DNA of 64,000 bases from Stenotrophomonas indicatrix (GTDB lineage: Bacteria > Pseudomonadota > Gammaproteobacteria > Xanthomonadales > Xanthomonadaceae), in NCBI RefSeq assembly GCF_002750975.1, contig NZ_PEJS01000001.1, positions 1,550,001 through 1,614,000 of the forward strand, in the 5' to 3' direction. Every line of letters begins with the position of its first letter. Position 1 is the first letter of the stretch. This document shows positions 17,194-25,628 of the stretch, one piece after another. The notes beneath the pieces are model-generated. The model saw only the letters and a list, made by a program, of their open reading frames with translations. It was not told the origin of the DNA and searched no databases. Position numbers and translations under genes: made by a program.

Positions 17194-18090
17194 TCATGAA
17201 TGCGCACAGATACGCTCGCGCAGCCAGCGATGTGCCGGATCGCGATGCACGCGTTCGTGCCAGAGCATCACCATCTCGAACCCGGGCACATCAATGGGCG
17301 CGGCAACCGCCTTCAAGGCCGGGTCCTGCGCGACCAGGCGCGAGGGCATCATCGCCACCAGGTCCGTGCGCAGCAGCACGCTGCGCAGGAACAGGAAGTG
17401 CGGCACCGACAGCACCACGTTGCGACGCGCGCCTACATGCGCCAACGCGCTGTCGGTGCCGCCATGGAAACCGCCGCCATCCGGTGACACGATCACATGG
17501 TCCAGCGCGCAGAACTGCTTGAGCGTCGGCCGCCGCTTCAGTCGTGGATGGTCGCGACGCCCGGCCAGTACGTAGCGTTCCTGGAACAGCGGACGATGGT
17601 GCAGGGAGGGAGGCGCGTCGGAGGTGATGTGGAGGGCGAGATCGATCTCGCCGCGTTCGCTCTGCGCCACCATCTGCGCCGGCGCCAGGCTGACCACGGC
17701 CAGGCGCGTGCCGGGTGCGCGCACGCGCAGGTCGGCCAACGCCGGCAGGACGATCGTGGTTTCGCCGAAGTCCGACGCCATGATGCGCCAGGTCTGCGTG
17801 GCCTGGGCCGGATCGAACGCCTGCACCGGTGCGACCGCACGCTGCAGTGCAGCCAGTGCTTCGGCCAATGGTTCGCGCAGCGCATCGGCACGTGCGGTGG
17901 CACGCATGCCGCGTGGCCCCGGCAGCAGCAGCGGATCATCGAACAGGTGGCGCAGGCGCGCCAGCTGCACGCTGACCGTGGGCTGGGCCAGATGCAGGCG
18001 TTCGGCCGCGCGGGTGACGTTCTGCTCTTCCAGCAAGGCCTGCAGGGTTACCAGCAGGTTGAGGTCGATGCGACGCAGGGTATTGTCCAT
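17194..18090 (-). CDS. LysR-family transcriptional regulator
   Basis: 298 residues. The N-terminal winged helix reads LRRIDLNLLVTLQALLEEQNVTRAAERLHLAQPTVSVQLARLRHLFDDPLL, typical of the NodD-like LysR branch. The effector domain follows from about residue 90, with the WRIMASDFGETTIV start. It is divergent from the flavin quinone reductase at 18175 with 84 bp between start codons, the normal arrangement for a LysR regulator and its target. The inducer cannot be told. Confidence 0.9.
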   Translation of the reverse strand: MDNTLRRIDLNLLVTLQALLEEQNVTRAAERLHLAQPTVSVQLARLRHLFDDPLLLPGPRGMRATARADALREPLAEALAALQRAVAPVQAFDPAQATQTWRIMASDFGETTIVLPALADLRVRAPGTRLAVVSLAPAQMVAQSERGEIDLALHITSDAPPSLHHRPLFQERYVLAGRRDHPRLKRRPTLKQFCALDHVIVSPDGGGFHGGTDSALAHVGARRNVVLSVPHFLFLRSVLLRTDLVAMMPSRLVAQDPALKAVAAPIDVPGFEMVMLWHERVHRDPAHRWLRERICAHS

Positions 18091-18174
18091 GGCAATGCCG
18101 GGGATTGCAGGAATTCATTTCAACTATAGCGTGGCGGCACCCAACATGGCCGGCATTCCCTCCCTGGTGCCACC

Positions 18175-18954
18175 ATGAACGTTCTGCTTGTCTACGCCCA
18201 CCCCGAACCCACCTCGCTCAATGGCACCCTGAAGGCCTTCACCGTCGAGCACCTGCAACGCGCCGGCCACACCGTGCAGGTGTCCGACCTGCATGCCATG
18301 CAATGGAAGGCGCAGATCGATGCCGACGATCACCCCGGGCGGGATCCTTCGGTGCCGTTCCACGCGTCACTGGATTCGCGCGACGCCTTCAGGACGGGCC
18401 GGCAGAGCGCCGACATCGCCGCCGAGCAGGAAAAACTGCGCTGGGCCGACGCGGTGATCCTGCAGTTCCCGCTGTGGTGGTTCTCGATGCCGGCCATCCT
18501 GAAGGGTTGGGTGGATCGCGTGTATGCCTATGGTTTTGCCTATGGCGTGGGCGAACATTCCGACCGGCATTGGGGCGACCGCTATGGCGAGGGCGCGATG
18601 TCCGGCAAGCGCGCGATGCTGGTGGTCACCACCGGTGGTTGGGAGTCGCATTACGGTCCGCGCGGCATCAATGGGCCGATCGACGATGTGCTGTTCCCGA
18701 TCCAGCACGGCATCCTGTTCTATCCCGGCTTTGACGTGCTGCCCGCGCATGTGATCTACCGCAGCAGCCGTATCGATGAGGCGTCCTTGCCTGGCGTGCT
18801 GGAGGGGCTGGGCGCGCGGCTGGATGGGCTGGCGAGCGATCCGGTGATTGCCTACCGGCGGCAGAACGGTGGTGATTATCTGATCCCTGCACTGAGCCTG
18901 CGGCCTGAGTTGGCCGAGGGTGAGGCAGGGTTGGGAGTTCACCTCGAACTGTGA
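18175..18954 (+). CDS. NAD(P)H dehydrogenase (quinone), flavodoxin fold
   Basis: 259 residues. It starts MNVLLVYAHPEPTSLNGTL, the FAD/FMN phosphate-binding signature of the NQO1/MdaB/KefF group. It contains LRWADAVILQFPLWWFSMPAILKGWVDRVYAYGFAY and the glycine-rich VVTTGGWESHYGPRGI loop. Members perform two-electron reduction of quinones or drugs in the cytosol. The divergent LysR gene probably regulates it. No partner gene follows in the same operon. Confidence 0.9.
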   Translation: MNVLLVYAHPEPTSLNGTLKAFTVEHLQRAGHTVQVSDLHAMQWKAQIDADDHPGRDPSVPFHASLDSRDAFRTGRQSADIAAEQEKLRWADAVILQFPLWWFSMPAILKGWVDRVYAYGFAYGVGEHSDRHWGDRYGEGAMSGKRAMLVVTTGGWESHYGPRGINGPIDDVLFPIQHGILFYPGFDVLPAHVIYRSSRIDEASLPGVLEGLGARLDGLASDPVIAYRRQNGGDYLIPALSLRPELAEGEAGLGVHLEL

Positions 18955-19057
18955 GTGGCGCATTCGCCTCTGGAAACGCGACGGAGATTCCGTAGGTTCG
19001 GCAGTCTGGCGGCGCTCGCGGTAGCCGCCCTTGCTGACTCAGGGAGACGCAGGTCCT

Positions 19058-19564
19058 TTGAAGACGGAATTCAACTTCACCCTGAGATACCGCCTGCCCG
19101 ATACCTCGGGTGATCCTGGCGTCCTCGAACGGCACCTGCTCGATGCGGGATGTGGAGATGCACTGCTGGGCGTAGGGAGCCCGGCAAGGCTGGCGCTGGA
19201 ATTCTGTCGTGAGGCGAGCAGTGCCGCTGAGGCGATGCGCTCCGCGCTGGGAGACGTCCAGCGTGCCGTACCCGGTGCAGAGCTGATCGAAGTCAGTCCC
19301 GATCTGGTTGGGCTGACGGATGTCGCTGATCTGCTGGGCATGTCACGGCAGAACATGCGCAAGTTGCTGCTCGCGCACCCGCAGACGTTTCCGGCACCGG
19401 TGCACGAAGGCAGCGCGTCGATCTGGCATCTGGCCGATATTCTTTCGTGGATGCAGGCGCGCGGCAGCCAGAAGGTCAGCAGCGAGCTGGCGGAGCTCGC
19501 TGCTGCGGCGCTGCAGATCAATGTAGCGAAGGAGCAGGAACGGCTGGTTCAGCATCCCGGCTGA
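19058..19564 (+). CDS. Small HTH-domain protein (AlpA/MerR-like C-terminal domain)
   Basis: 168 residues if the TTG at 19058 is used (AGG and GGAGA upstream); an earlier in-frame TTG at 19031 has no ribosome site. The N-terminal half reads as a small alpha-beta domain (FNFTLRYRLPDT, LERHLLDAGCGDALLG). Residues about 90-145 carry a helix-turn-helix, LTDVADLLGMSRQNMRKLLL, followed by the wing-like ASIWHLADILSWM, as in excisionase/AlpA-type DNA binders. It stands alone between two transcription units. Partner and target are unknown. Confidence 0.7.
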   Translation: MKTEFNFTLRYRLPDTSGDPGVLERHLLDAGCGDALLGVGSPARLALEFCREASSAAEAMRSALGDVQRAVPGAELIEVSPDLVGLTDVADLLGMSRQNMRKLLLAHPQTFPAPVHEGSASIWHLADILSWMQARGSQKVSSELAELAAAALQINVAKEQERLVQHPG

Positions 19565-19585
19565 GGGTCGCTGCGCGACAGGCCG

Positions 19586-20662
19586 TTACAGTTGCACGCG
19601 CTCCCACCAGCGCGCACCAGCGGTCGGTGATTGCATGTCCAGTGCCTCGCCCATCATCGGCGTGGCCACCGGCACGTTCTTTGCGGCAGCCAATGCGCTG
19701 ATGCGTTCGAACGGTTGCTGCCACTCGTGCAGGGCCAGGTCGAAGGTGCCATTGTGGATCGGCAGCAGCCACTTGCCACGCAGGTCAAGGTGCGCCTGCA
19801 GGGTCTGTTCGGGCTGCATGTGCACGAACGCCCAGCGTTGATCGTAGGCACCGGTTTCGATCATCGTCAGGTCGAACGGACCGTACTTCTCGCCGATGGC
19901 CTTGAAGCCGTCGAAGTAACCGGTGTCGCCGCTGAAGAAGATGCGGAAGTCGCTGTCCTGGATCACCCACGACGCCCACAGGCTGCGATCGCTGTCACCC
20001 AGGCCGCGGCCGGAGAAATGCTGGCCGGGGGTTGCGGTCAGGCGCAGGCCAGCGGCTTCGGTGGACTGCCACCAGTCCAGTTGCTCGACCTTGGCTGCAT
20101 CCACGCCCCAGGCAATCAGCTGGTCGCCCACACCCAGCGGTGCGATGAAGCGCGCGGTCTTGCCGGCCAGCTTCATTACCGCCGCGTGGTCGAGGTGGTC
20201 GTAGTGGTTGTGCGAGAGGATGACGCCGGCGATCGGCGGCAGTTCGTCGATGCTGATCGGCGGCGCATGGAAGCGTGCCGGGCCCATCCATTGCACCGGT
20301 GAGGCGCGTTCGGAGAACACCGGATCGGTCAACCAGTACTGGCCGCGCAGCTTCAGCAGGATCGTCGAGTGCCCCAGGCGGAACAGGCTGCGGTCGGGCG
20401 CCGCGTCCAGGGTGGCGCGGTCCAGCGCCTGCACCGGGATGGGGTGGTCGGGCACGGTGCCCTTGGGCTTGTTGAACAGGAAGGTCCACCAGATCTCCAG
20501 GCCATCACGCAGGCCCATTGCCGGTTTCGGCAGGGCATTGCGGAACTTGCCTTCGCGGTACTGCGGCGAATCGGGGAAGTCGGGGAGGGACCAGGATTTG
20601 CAGAAGGTATAGGCGGTCACGGCGAGGATTCCGAGCAGGAGGACAAGGAGCAGGCGCTTCAT
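19586..20662 (-). CDS. MBL-fold metallohydrolase (NAPE-PLD/UlaG-like), membrane anchored
   Basis: 358 residues from the ATG at 20662; longer in-frame starts (20677, 20719) run into or past the operator at 20680. A hydrophobic N-terminal segment KRLLLVLLLGILAVTAYTF is an anchor or signal. The metal motif SHNHYDHLDH is intact, with FRLGHSTILLKLRGQYWLTDPVFS before it and FFSGDTGYFDGF and LLPIHNGTFDLALHEW after it. Related enzymes hydrolyse N-acyl phosphatidylethanolamine or other phosphodiesters or lactones. The divergent TetR gene and the shared operators imply induction by a ligand. Confidence 0.87.
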   Translation of the reverse strand: MKRLLLVLLLGILAVTAYTFCKSWSLPDFPDSPQYREGKFRNALPKPAMGLRDGLEIWWTFLFNKPKGTVPDHPIPVQALDRATLDAAPDRSLFRLGHSTILLKLRGQYWLTDPVFSERASPVQWMGPARFHAPPISIDELPPIAGVILSHNHYDHLDHAAVMKLAGKTARFIAPLGVGDQLIAWGVDAAKVEQLDWWQSTEAAGLRLTATPGQHFSGRGLGDSDRSLWASWVIQDSDFRIFFSGDTGYFDGFKAIGEKYGPFDLTMIETGAYDQRWAFVHMQPEQTLQAHLDLRGKWLLPIHNGTFDLALHEWQQPFERISALAAAKNVPVATPMMGEALDMQSPTAGARWWERVQL

Positions 20663-20679
20663 GGGTGACGTTCGCATGG

Positions 20680-20695
20680 TACACTGCACAGTGTA
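20680..20695. promoter_or_regulatory. TetR operator 1
   Basis: TACACTG-CA-CAGTGTA is a perfect 7-bp inverted repeat with a 2-bp spacer. It lies between the divergent MBL hydrolase and TetR genes, just before the MBL start. A second, weaker copy sits 35 bp away at 20715. Confidence 0.75.
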
Positions 20696-20714
20696 GTTTC
20701 CGGATTTCAGAAAG

Positions 20715-20730
20715 TACACTGCTGGGTGTA
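20715..20730. promoter_or_regulatory. TetR operator 2
   Basis: TACAC-tgctgg-GTGTA has the same outer arms and spacing as operator 1. It ends 2 bp before an in-frame ATG at 20733, which argues that TetR translation starts later, at 20766. Confidence 0.65.
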
Positions 20731-20765
20731 AAATGGTGGCATCCGTTCAGCTGTCTGGTTCCGCC

Positions 20766-21377
20766 ATGCCCCGTACCCCGCAACGCCTTACCGACCGCAA
20801 GCGCGAGGCCATCGTCCGCGCGGCGGTGGAAGAGTTCCGTTCGGCCGGCTACGAGGCGACCAGCATGGACCGCATCGCGGCGGTGGCTGGCGTCTCCAAG
20901 CGCACCGTCTACAACCACTTCCCGAGCAAGGAAGAACTGTTCGCGCTGATCCTGGAAGAGCTGTGGCAGAGCAGCGTGGCCAGCGTCGAGCTGCCGTACC
21001 GCGCCGACCAGCCGCTGGATGTGCAGCTGCTGCAGCTGCTGCGGCAGAAGCTGGACCTGCTGGGTGATGCCAACTTCATCGATCTGGCGCGGGTGGCGAT
21101 GGCCGAGATCATCCATTCACCCGAGCGCGCGCAGGCGATCGTCTGCCGCATGGGCGAGAAGGAGAGCGGCGTCAGCGCATGGATCCGTGCGGCGATTGCC
21201 GATGGGCGGCTGCGCCAGGTCGATCCGGAATTCGCCGGCCATCAGTTGCAGGGCCTGGTGAAGAGCTTCGCGTTCTGGCCGCAGGTGACGATGGGCCAGG
21301 CGCCGCTGGCGCAGGCCGAACGCACGCGCGTGGCCGAGTCGGCGGTGGCGATGTTCCTGGGCTTCTACGCGGTGTAA
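20766..21377 (+). CDS. TetR/AcrR-family repressor
   Basis: 203 residues from ATG 20766. The DNA-binding domain reads RKREAIVRAAVEEFRSAGYEATSMDRIAAVAGVSKRTVYNHFPSKEELF; the C-terminal ligand domain resembles the AefR-type (TetR_C_7) group with an ARVAMAEIIHSPERAQ helix. It is divergent from the MBL hydrolase and most likely binds the paired operators between them, repressing both. The ligand may be the hydrolase substrate, which is inference. Confidence 0.88.
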   Translation: MPRTPQRLTDRKREAIVRAAVEEFRSAGYEATSMDRIAAVAGVSKRTVYNHFPSKEELFALILEELWQSSVASVELPYRADQPLDVQLLQLLRQKLDLLGDANFIDLARVAMAEIIHSPERAQAIVCRMGEKESGVSAWIRAAIADGRLRQVDPEFAGHQLQGLVKSFAFWPQVTMGQAPLAQAERTRVAESAVAMFLGFYAV

Positions 21378-21392
21378 GCCGGCGGCTGCACG

Positions 21393-22025
21393 TCAGTGCG
21401 CGCCCAGCTGCCTGAGATAGGCGCAGAACATATCCGCGACCGCATCGGCATAGACGCGCATCTCGGCGGCAGTGCGCGGTTCACTGGAAAATTCGCGACC
21501 GGTGGCACCCAGCGTGGTATCGATCAGATCCACCGCCAGCTGGCGCGTGCCCGCCGAGGCCTGCGGCAGCAGCTCGGCCATGAACACGAGCATCGCTTCG
21601 TCGGTCTCGCTGCGTGCTTCCTGCGCTTCCGGCGCATCGCGGTACAGCGGCGCGGCATCGTTCAACGCGCCACGGGTCTGCGCTTCTTCGCATTCCGACA
21701 CGATGAAGGCATGCACCAACGTGCGCAGGCGCTGCAGGTGCGGTTGTCGTGTGTCCTGCAGGATGTCGCGCAGCATCGCGCCGGTCTGCTGCCACTCGTC
21801 GCGCTGCAGGCGGAACAGGATTGCCGCCTTGTTGGGAAAGTACTGGTACAGCGAACCGACGCTGACGCCGGCGCGTTCGGCCACCCGCGCGGTGGTGAAC
21901 CGGGGGGCGCCTTCGTGCTTCAGAACCTGAGCAGCGGCTTCGAGAATGGCCGCGACCAAGTCGTTCGATCGTGACTGGCGAGGCTGTTTTCTCGAGGAAA
22001 TCTGCGGCGGACGACGTTCGGACAT
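21393..22025 (-). CDS. TetR-family repressor
   Basis: 210 residues. It starts with a basic tail (RKQPRQSRSNDL), followed by ILEAAAQVLKHEGAPRFTTARVAERAGVSVGSLYQYFPNKAAIL, a typical TetR winged start with the YQYFPNK recognition end. The C-terminal domain is all helical. It is divergent from the O-methyltransferase at 22129. CGAAT-based palindromes in the 103-bp spacer are probable binding sites. It is a different subtype from the TetR gene just before it. Confidence 0.88.
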   Translation of the reverse strand: MSERRPPQISSRKQPRQSRSNDLVAAILEAAAQVLKHEGAPRFTTARVAERAGVSVGSLYQYFPNKAAILFRLQRDEWQQTGAMLRDILQDTRQPHLQRLRTLVHAFIVSECEEAQTRGALNDAAPLYRDAPEAQEARSETDEAMLVFMAELLPQASAGTRQLAVDLIDTTLGATGREFSSEPRTAAEMRVYADAVADMFCAYLRQLGAH

Positions 22026-22072
22026 GGGGCTTTTCCAATGCGAATAGGCGGAACCGGAGATCGTCCGTATTC

Positions 22073-22101
22073 TTGATTGCGACGAATCATTCGCATTCTA
22101 A
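22073..22101 (+). promoter_or_regulatory. Promoter with embedded operator for the O-methyltransferase gene
   Basis: A -35-like TTGATT (22073-22078) and a -10-like TTCTAA (22096-22101) are 17 bp apart. Between them lies CGAAT-C-ATTCG (22083-22093), a perfect inverted repeat; ATTCGCAT (22089-22096) has its reverse complement at 22038-22045. Such a spot suits TetR repression. The elements are weak matches, hence the modest confidence. Confidence 0.5.
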
Positions 22102-22128
22102 CCCCGTCATCGAAAGGAACACCCGTCC

Positions 22129-22788
22129 ATGTCCACCCTGATCTCAACCCCGGTCGCGCCCCTGCTGGCGCGCCTGTTCACCGAAGCCGACAGCGCGCTC
22201 AGCCCGGCCTTGACCTCCGTCTCCCCCGAAGAACGGCAGCGCCTGCTGGGCAGCCGCACCGAATACCGGCGCCTGTATGGCGAGCTGCTGAAGGACCTGT
22301 GGCTGCCGGTGTCGCCGGAAACCGGCCGCCTGCTGTACCTGCTGGCGCGCAGCAGTGGCGCGCGCAGCATCGTTGAGTTCGGTACGTCGTTCGGCATCTC
22401 CAGCATCCATCTGGCTGCGGCGTTGCGTGACAACGGCGGCGGCCGCCTGATCACCACCGAGTTCGAACCGGAGAAGGCGCGCCGTGCCGCCGGCCACCTG
22501 CGTGAAGCAGGCCTGGACGATCTGGTCGAGATCCGCGTGGGCGACGCACTGGAGACCCTGGCGGTGGACCTGCCCGATACGATCGATCTGGTGCTGCTCG
22601 ATGGTGCCAAGGTGCTGTACGACGATGTGCTGGAGCTGCTGCACGAGCGGCTGCGCCCGGGCGCAGTGGTGATCGCCGACAACGCCGACGACAGCCCGCG
22701 CTACCAGCAGCGCATGCGCTCGGGCAATGCAGGCTATCTGTCCGTGCCCTTCGCCGACGATGTGGAGCTGTCGATGCGGCTGGCCTGA
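22129..22788 (+). CDS. SAM-dependent O-methyltransferase-like protein
   Basis: 219 residues. The Rossmann methyltransferase core shows as SIVEFGTSFGISSIHLAAALRDNG (motif I), RLITTEFEPEKARRAAGHLREAGL, VEIRVGDALETL and DLVLLDGAKVLYDDVLELL, as in the COMT-like class I family. The metal-site residues of catechol methyltransferases are not clearly all present. Divergent TetR control suggests induction by a small molecule that this enzyme modifies. GGAAC sits upstream of the ATG. Confidence 0.83.
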   Translation: MSTLISTPVAPLLARLFTEADSALSPALTSVSPEERQRLLGSRTEYRRLYGELLKDLWLPVSPETGRLLYLLARSSGARSIVEFGTSFGISSIHLAAALRDNGGGRLITTEFEPEKARRAAGHLREAGLDDLVEIRVGDALETLAVDLPDTIDLVLLDGAKVLYDDVLELLHERLRPGAVVIADNADDSPRYQQRMRSGNAGYLSVPFADDVELSMRLA

Positions 22789-22795
22789 AGGCCGC

Positions 22796-24742
22796 TCAGG
22801 CCAGCTGCCGGAACTGCTCCGGTGGCAGGGCCCGTGCATACAGATAGCCCTGGCCCACATCCACCCCCAGCGCACGCAGCAGCTGCTCCTGCGCCGGGGT
22901 CTCGGTGCCTTCGGCAACGACGATGGCACCGCAGCGGTGGGCTACTTCCACGATGAAGCGGACGATGGACTGCGACTTGGCATCGGACAGCGTGGCGATC
23001 AATGCCCGCTCGATCTTGACCTCGGCCACCGACAGCTGCGACAGCAGGATCAGGGTCGAATAGCCGGCGCCGAAGTCGTCCAGTGACAGGCTCATGCCAG
23101 CGGCCAGCAGAACGACGACGTTGGCATCGACGACGTCGCGCTCGACGATTTCGGTCCATTCGACGATCTCCAGCCGCAGCATCGCGCCGGGTATGCGCTG
23201 CTGCTCCAGCAAGGTGCACAGGCGTGCGCCGAAACCGGGTTGGCGCAGCGATTCGGCGGACACGTTCACTGCGATCGTCAGCGTATGCCCATCATCCCTG
23301 CAGTGGCCAAGGAAGGCGGTGGCTGCCTGCAGCGTGGCCCATTCCAGTTCGGCCAGGCGTCCGCGACGGCGCAGCAGCGAAACCACCCGCATCGGTGCAA
23401 TCAGGTGGCCATCGCCATCGCGCATCCGCAGCAGCGCCTCGGCGCCGACCAGGTGGCGGTCCTGCAGGCGGAACTTGGGCTGGTAGTACAGTGGTGCATC
23501 GGCGTGCTGCAGCCAGTGGTCCAGCGCGGTCTCGATCAGGGCATCCACTTCGCTGTCGCGCTGGATCGGATCATCGAAGAACACAACACCGGACTCGATC
23601 GCGTTCAAGGCCAGAGTGACCGCGCGGAACGGGATGGAGCTGTCGTCCTGCGTGGGCGGCTGCAGCTCGACCACCGCGCAGCGGAACACCGGGCGGAAGC
23701 CCGGCCAGTCATCGCCGATCACCGTGGACAGGCGGTCGGCCAACGCAGGCAGTTCGGTATCCGCGCGGAGATCGGCAAGGCTAGCATCCAGCAGCAGGAT
23801 CGCCAGCGCGCTGTCACCGAACTGATAGATCTCCATCGCATCGGTCGGTCGCGCATGCAGCAGGGTGCGGCGCACGGCCTCGGCGTTGTGCGGGTTCCAC
23901 AGGCCACTGTCATTGAGCGGGCCATAGCGCAGCAGCAGGTCCTGCAGGTTGCCCATCTCGGTCACGATCAGGCACGCGTTGCCGCGGTCTTCGCTGCTGC
24001 GCCAATGACGCTGCAGACGCTCGTCGAGGGCGCGCAGGTTGGGCAGGCCGCTCACCGGGTCGATGCGCATCCACGCATGTTCGCGTTGGCGCTGGGCATC
24101 GATCTGCGCATCGTTGTAGACCAGCGCGAATACGGCCACCAGCACCAGCAGTGACACCGGCAGGGCCAGCACGCGCTGGGTGGCCAGTTCCAGCAGGGGC
24201 AGCTGCGCGCTGCCGATGATCGCCACGCCCAACACCAGCCCGATCAAGGTCACCGCGATGCGCACCGCCCAGGCCTGCAGGATCAACCGCAGCGAGAAGT
24301 GGGTGAGCATGCGCGGGTATATCCGCCCGCGCAGCCAGATGCCTGCCAGCACCTGCAGCGCCGCTTCCAGGCTGGCGGGCAGGAAATACTGCGTGCCGGA
24401 GAACTGGTAGCGCGCCAGCAGGCTGGCCAGCAGGCAGGTCACGCCGCCGCGCCAGCCGCCCAGCAGACCGCTGATCAGCAGGATGTCGATGCCGAGGTTG
24501 AGTTTGACCACGCCCTGCGCGTAGCCGGCCACGAACCATGAATTGAACAGGTAGATCAGGCCGAGGATCGCGCCGATGTAGACGCGACGTCCTTCCATGG
24601 CATGGCCGCCGCGGCGGGTGGCGATCAGGAACACGCCGATCATGCCGATCACCGCAGTGGCCTGCAGCAGGTACAGCGGCAGGCTGGGCAGGGCGCTGTC
24701 CAGAACCCGGGTCGAGAGCCTCGATAGCGCATCGATAGCCAT
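22796..24742 (-). CDS. Membrane EAL-domain c-di-GMP phosphodiesterase with degenerate GGDEF
   Basis: 648 residues from the ATG at 24742 (AGGA upstream; the frame stays open 66 bp further). Six or so hydrophobic helices at about 10-210 resemble the 5TMR-LYT sensor type. A GGDEF-like domain follows (PVSGLPNLRALDERL), but the active-site loop reads QFGDSA, so cyclase activity is unlikely. The EAL domain from about 415 keeps GAEALLRM, NVS, EIVEWTE, LDDFGAGYS, the VKIERAL lysine and AEGTE, so phosphodiesterase activity is expected. It would lower c-di-GMP in response to an unknown membrane signal. Confidence 0.9.
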   Translation of the reverse strand: MAIDALSRLSTRVLDSALPSLPLYLLQATAVIGMIGVFLIATRRGGHAMEGRRVYIGAILGLIYLFNSWFVAGYAQGVVKLNLGIDILLISGLLGGWRGGVTCLLASLLARYQFSGTQYFLPASLEAALQVLAGIWLRGRIYPRMLTHFSLRLILQAWAVRIAVTLIGLVLGVAIIGSAQLPLLELATQRVLALPVSLLVLVAVFALVYNDAQIDAQRQREHAWMRIDPVSGLPNLRALDERLQRHWRSSEDRGNACLIVTEMGNLQDLLLRYGPLNDSGLWNPHNAEAVRRTLLHARPTDAMEIYQFGDSALAILLLDASLADLRADTELPALADRLSTVIGDDWPGFRPVFRCAVVELQPPTQDDSSIPFRAVTLALNAIESGVVFFDDPIQRDSEVDALIETALDHWLQHADAPLYYQPKFRLQDRHLVGAEALLRMRDGDGHLIAPMRVVSLLRRRGRLAELEWATLQAATAFLGHCRDDGHTLTIAVNVSAESLRQPGFGARLCTLLEQQRIPGAMLRLEIVEWTEIVERDVVDANVVVLLAAGMSLSLDDFGAGYSTLILLSQLSVAEVKIERALIATLSDAKSQSIVRFIVEVAHRCGAIVVAEGTETPAQEQLLRALGVDVGQGYLYARALPPEQFRQLA

Positions 24743-24840
24743 AGCCGGTCCTGTGTGCGGCCAACTGCCAGTAGACGCAGAGTAAACCACGGCCGCGTGT
24801 ACGGCCAAACCGGGGCTGCCAGTGTGTGCTGAGCGCTGGT

Positions 24841-25557
24841 CTAGTAACGCGGATCGACGATGGCGGGCAGCACCAGCTCGCGCACGAAGCTGGACGATGA
24901 CAGCTGCAGCAGGGCGCGCACCATCGACACCACGTCGTGCACCGGCACGTACTCGCCATTGCCGCGTGCGGCCGCCTGCTGCAGCGGCACCGACAGTGCA
25001 TCTTCGGTATTGAGGTAGCCCAGCTGCAGCGTCGTCACGGCCAGCCGCTGCTGGCGGAAGCCTTCGCGCAGGGCATCGGCAATGCCGTTGAGCGCGAACT
25101 TGGACGCGCCGAAGGCCACCTCGGGGCGGCCACTGCGCGGCAGCGCCGAGGTCGAGCCGGTCAACACCAGTTGCGGGCGGCGCCCGCCGAGCACGCGCGG
25201 CAGCAGCTGCTTGAGCAGCAGCAGGGTGGCGGTGATGTTGACGTCCACCAGCTGCGCCAGCGCGCTGTCACTTTCGTTGAGGAAATCGTAGTCGTCACTG
25301 AATGCGGTCTCCTCCCAGATGCCAAGGTTATGGATGAGCACATCGAGATCCGGCGGCGCCTGCGCCGCGATGCTGGCGGCGGCCCGTGCTGGCTGGCTCA
25401 GGTCTGCTTCTATCCAGTGCAGGTCGACGCCCTCGCTGCAGTCCAGCTGCGTGGGGCGTGTGCGCGATACGCCGATGACGGTATCGCCGGGCCGGCAGAT
25501 GCCTTCCACGAAGGCGCGGCCAAGACCTTTGCTGGCGCCGATGACCATGAGTTTCAT
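24841..25557 (-). CDS. Short-chain dehydrogenase/reductase with Phe in place of catalytic Tyr
   Basis: 238 residues from ATG 25557. The coenzyme motif MVIGASKGLGRAF is classic SDR, followed by LIHNLGIW and LVLTGSTSALPRSG with the catalytic serine region. The active-site YxxxK motif reads FGASK, with the codon TTC confirmed on the strand. The rest of the fold is intact (LQLGYLNTEDAL). Proteins like this may be regulators or structural relatives rather than enzymes. It is divergent from aph(3')-II with 71 bp between starts, so the two may share control. Confidence 0.87.
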   Translation of the reverse strand: MKLMVIGASKGLGRAFVEGICRPGDTVIGVSRTRPTQLDCSEGVDLHWIEADLSQPARAAASIAAQAPPDLDVLIHNLGIWEETAFSDDYDFLNESDSALAQLVDVNITATLLLLKQLLPRVLGGRRPQLVLTGSTSALPRSGRPEVAFGASKFALNGIADALREGFRQQRLAVTTLQLGYLNTEDALSVPLQQAAARGNGEYVPVHDVVSMVRALLQLSSSSFVRELVLPAIVDPRY

Positions 25558-25628
25558 GCGGTGTCCTTTGCTGTGGGGTGTCCGATTCGGAGAGAATCCA
25601 GGCTGTGACCGGGGCCGGAGCGGTGGGG

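Noticed and set aside
19586..20719. MBL hydrolase start at 20719
   Set aside because: That start would place the operator at 20680-20695 inside the coding sequence and leave no room for a promoter; the ATG at 20662 directly precedes the hydrophobic leader.
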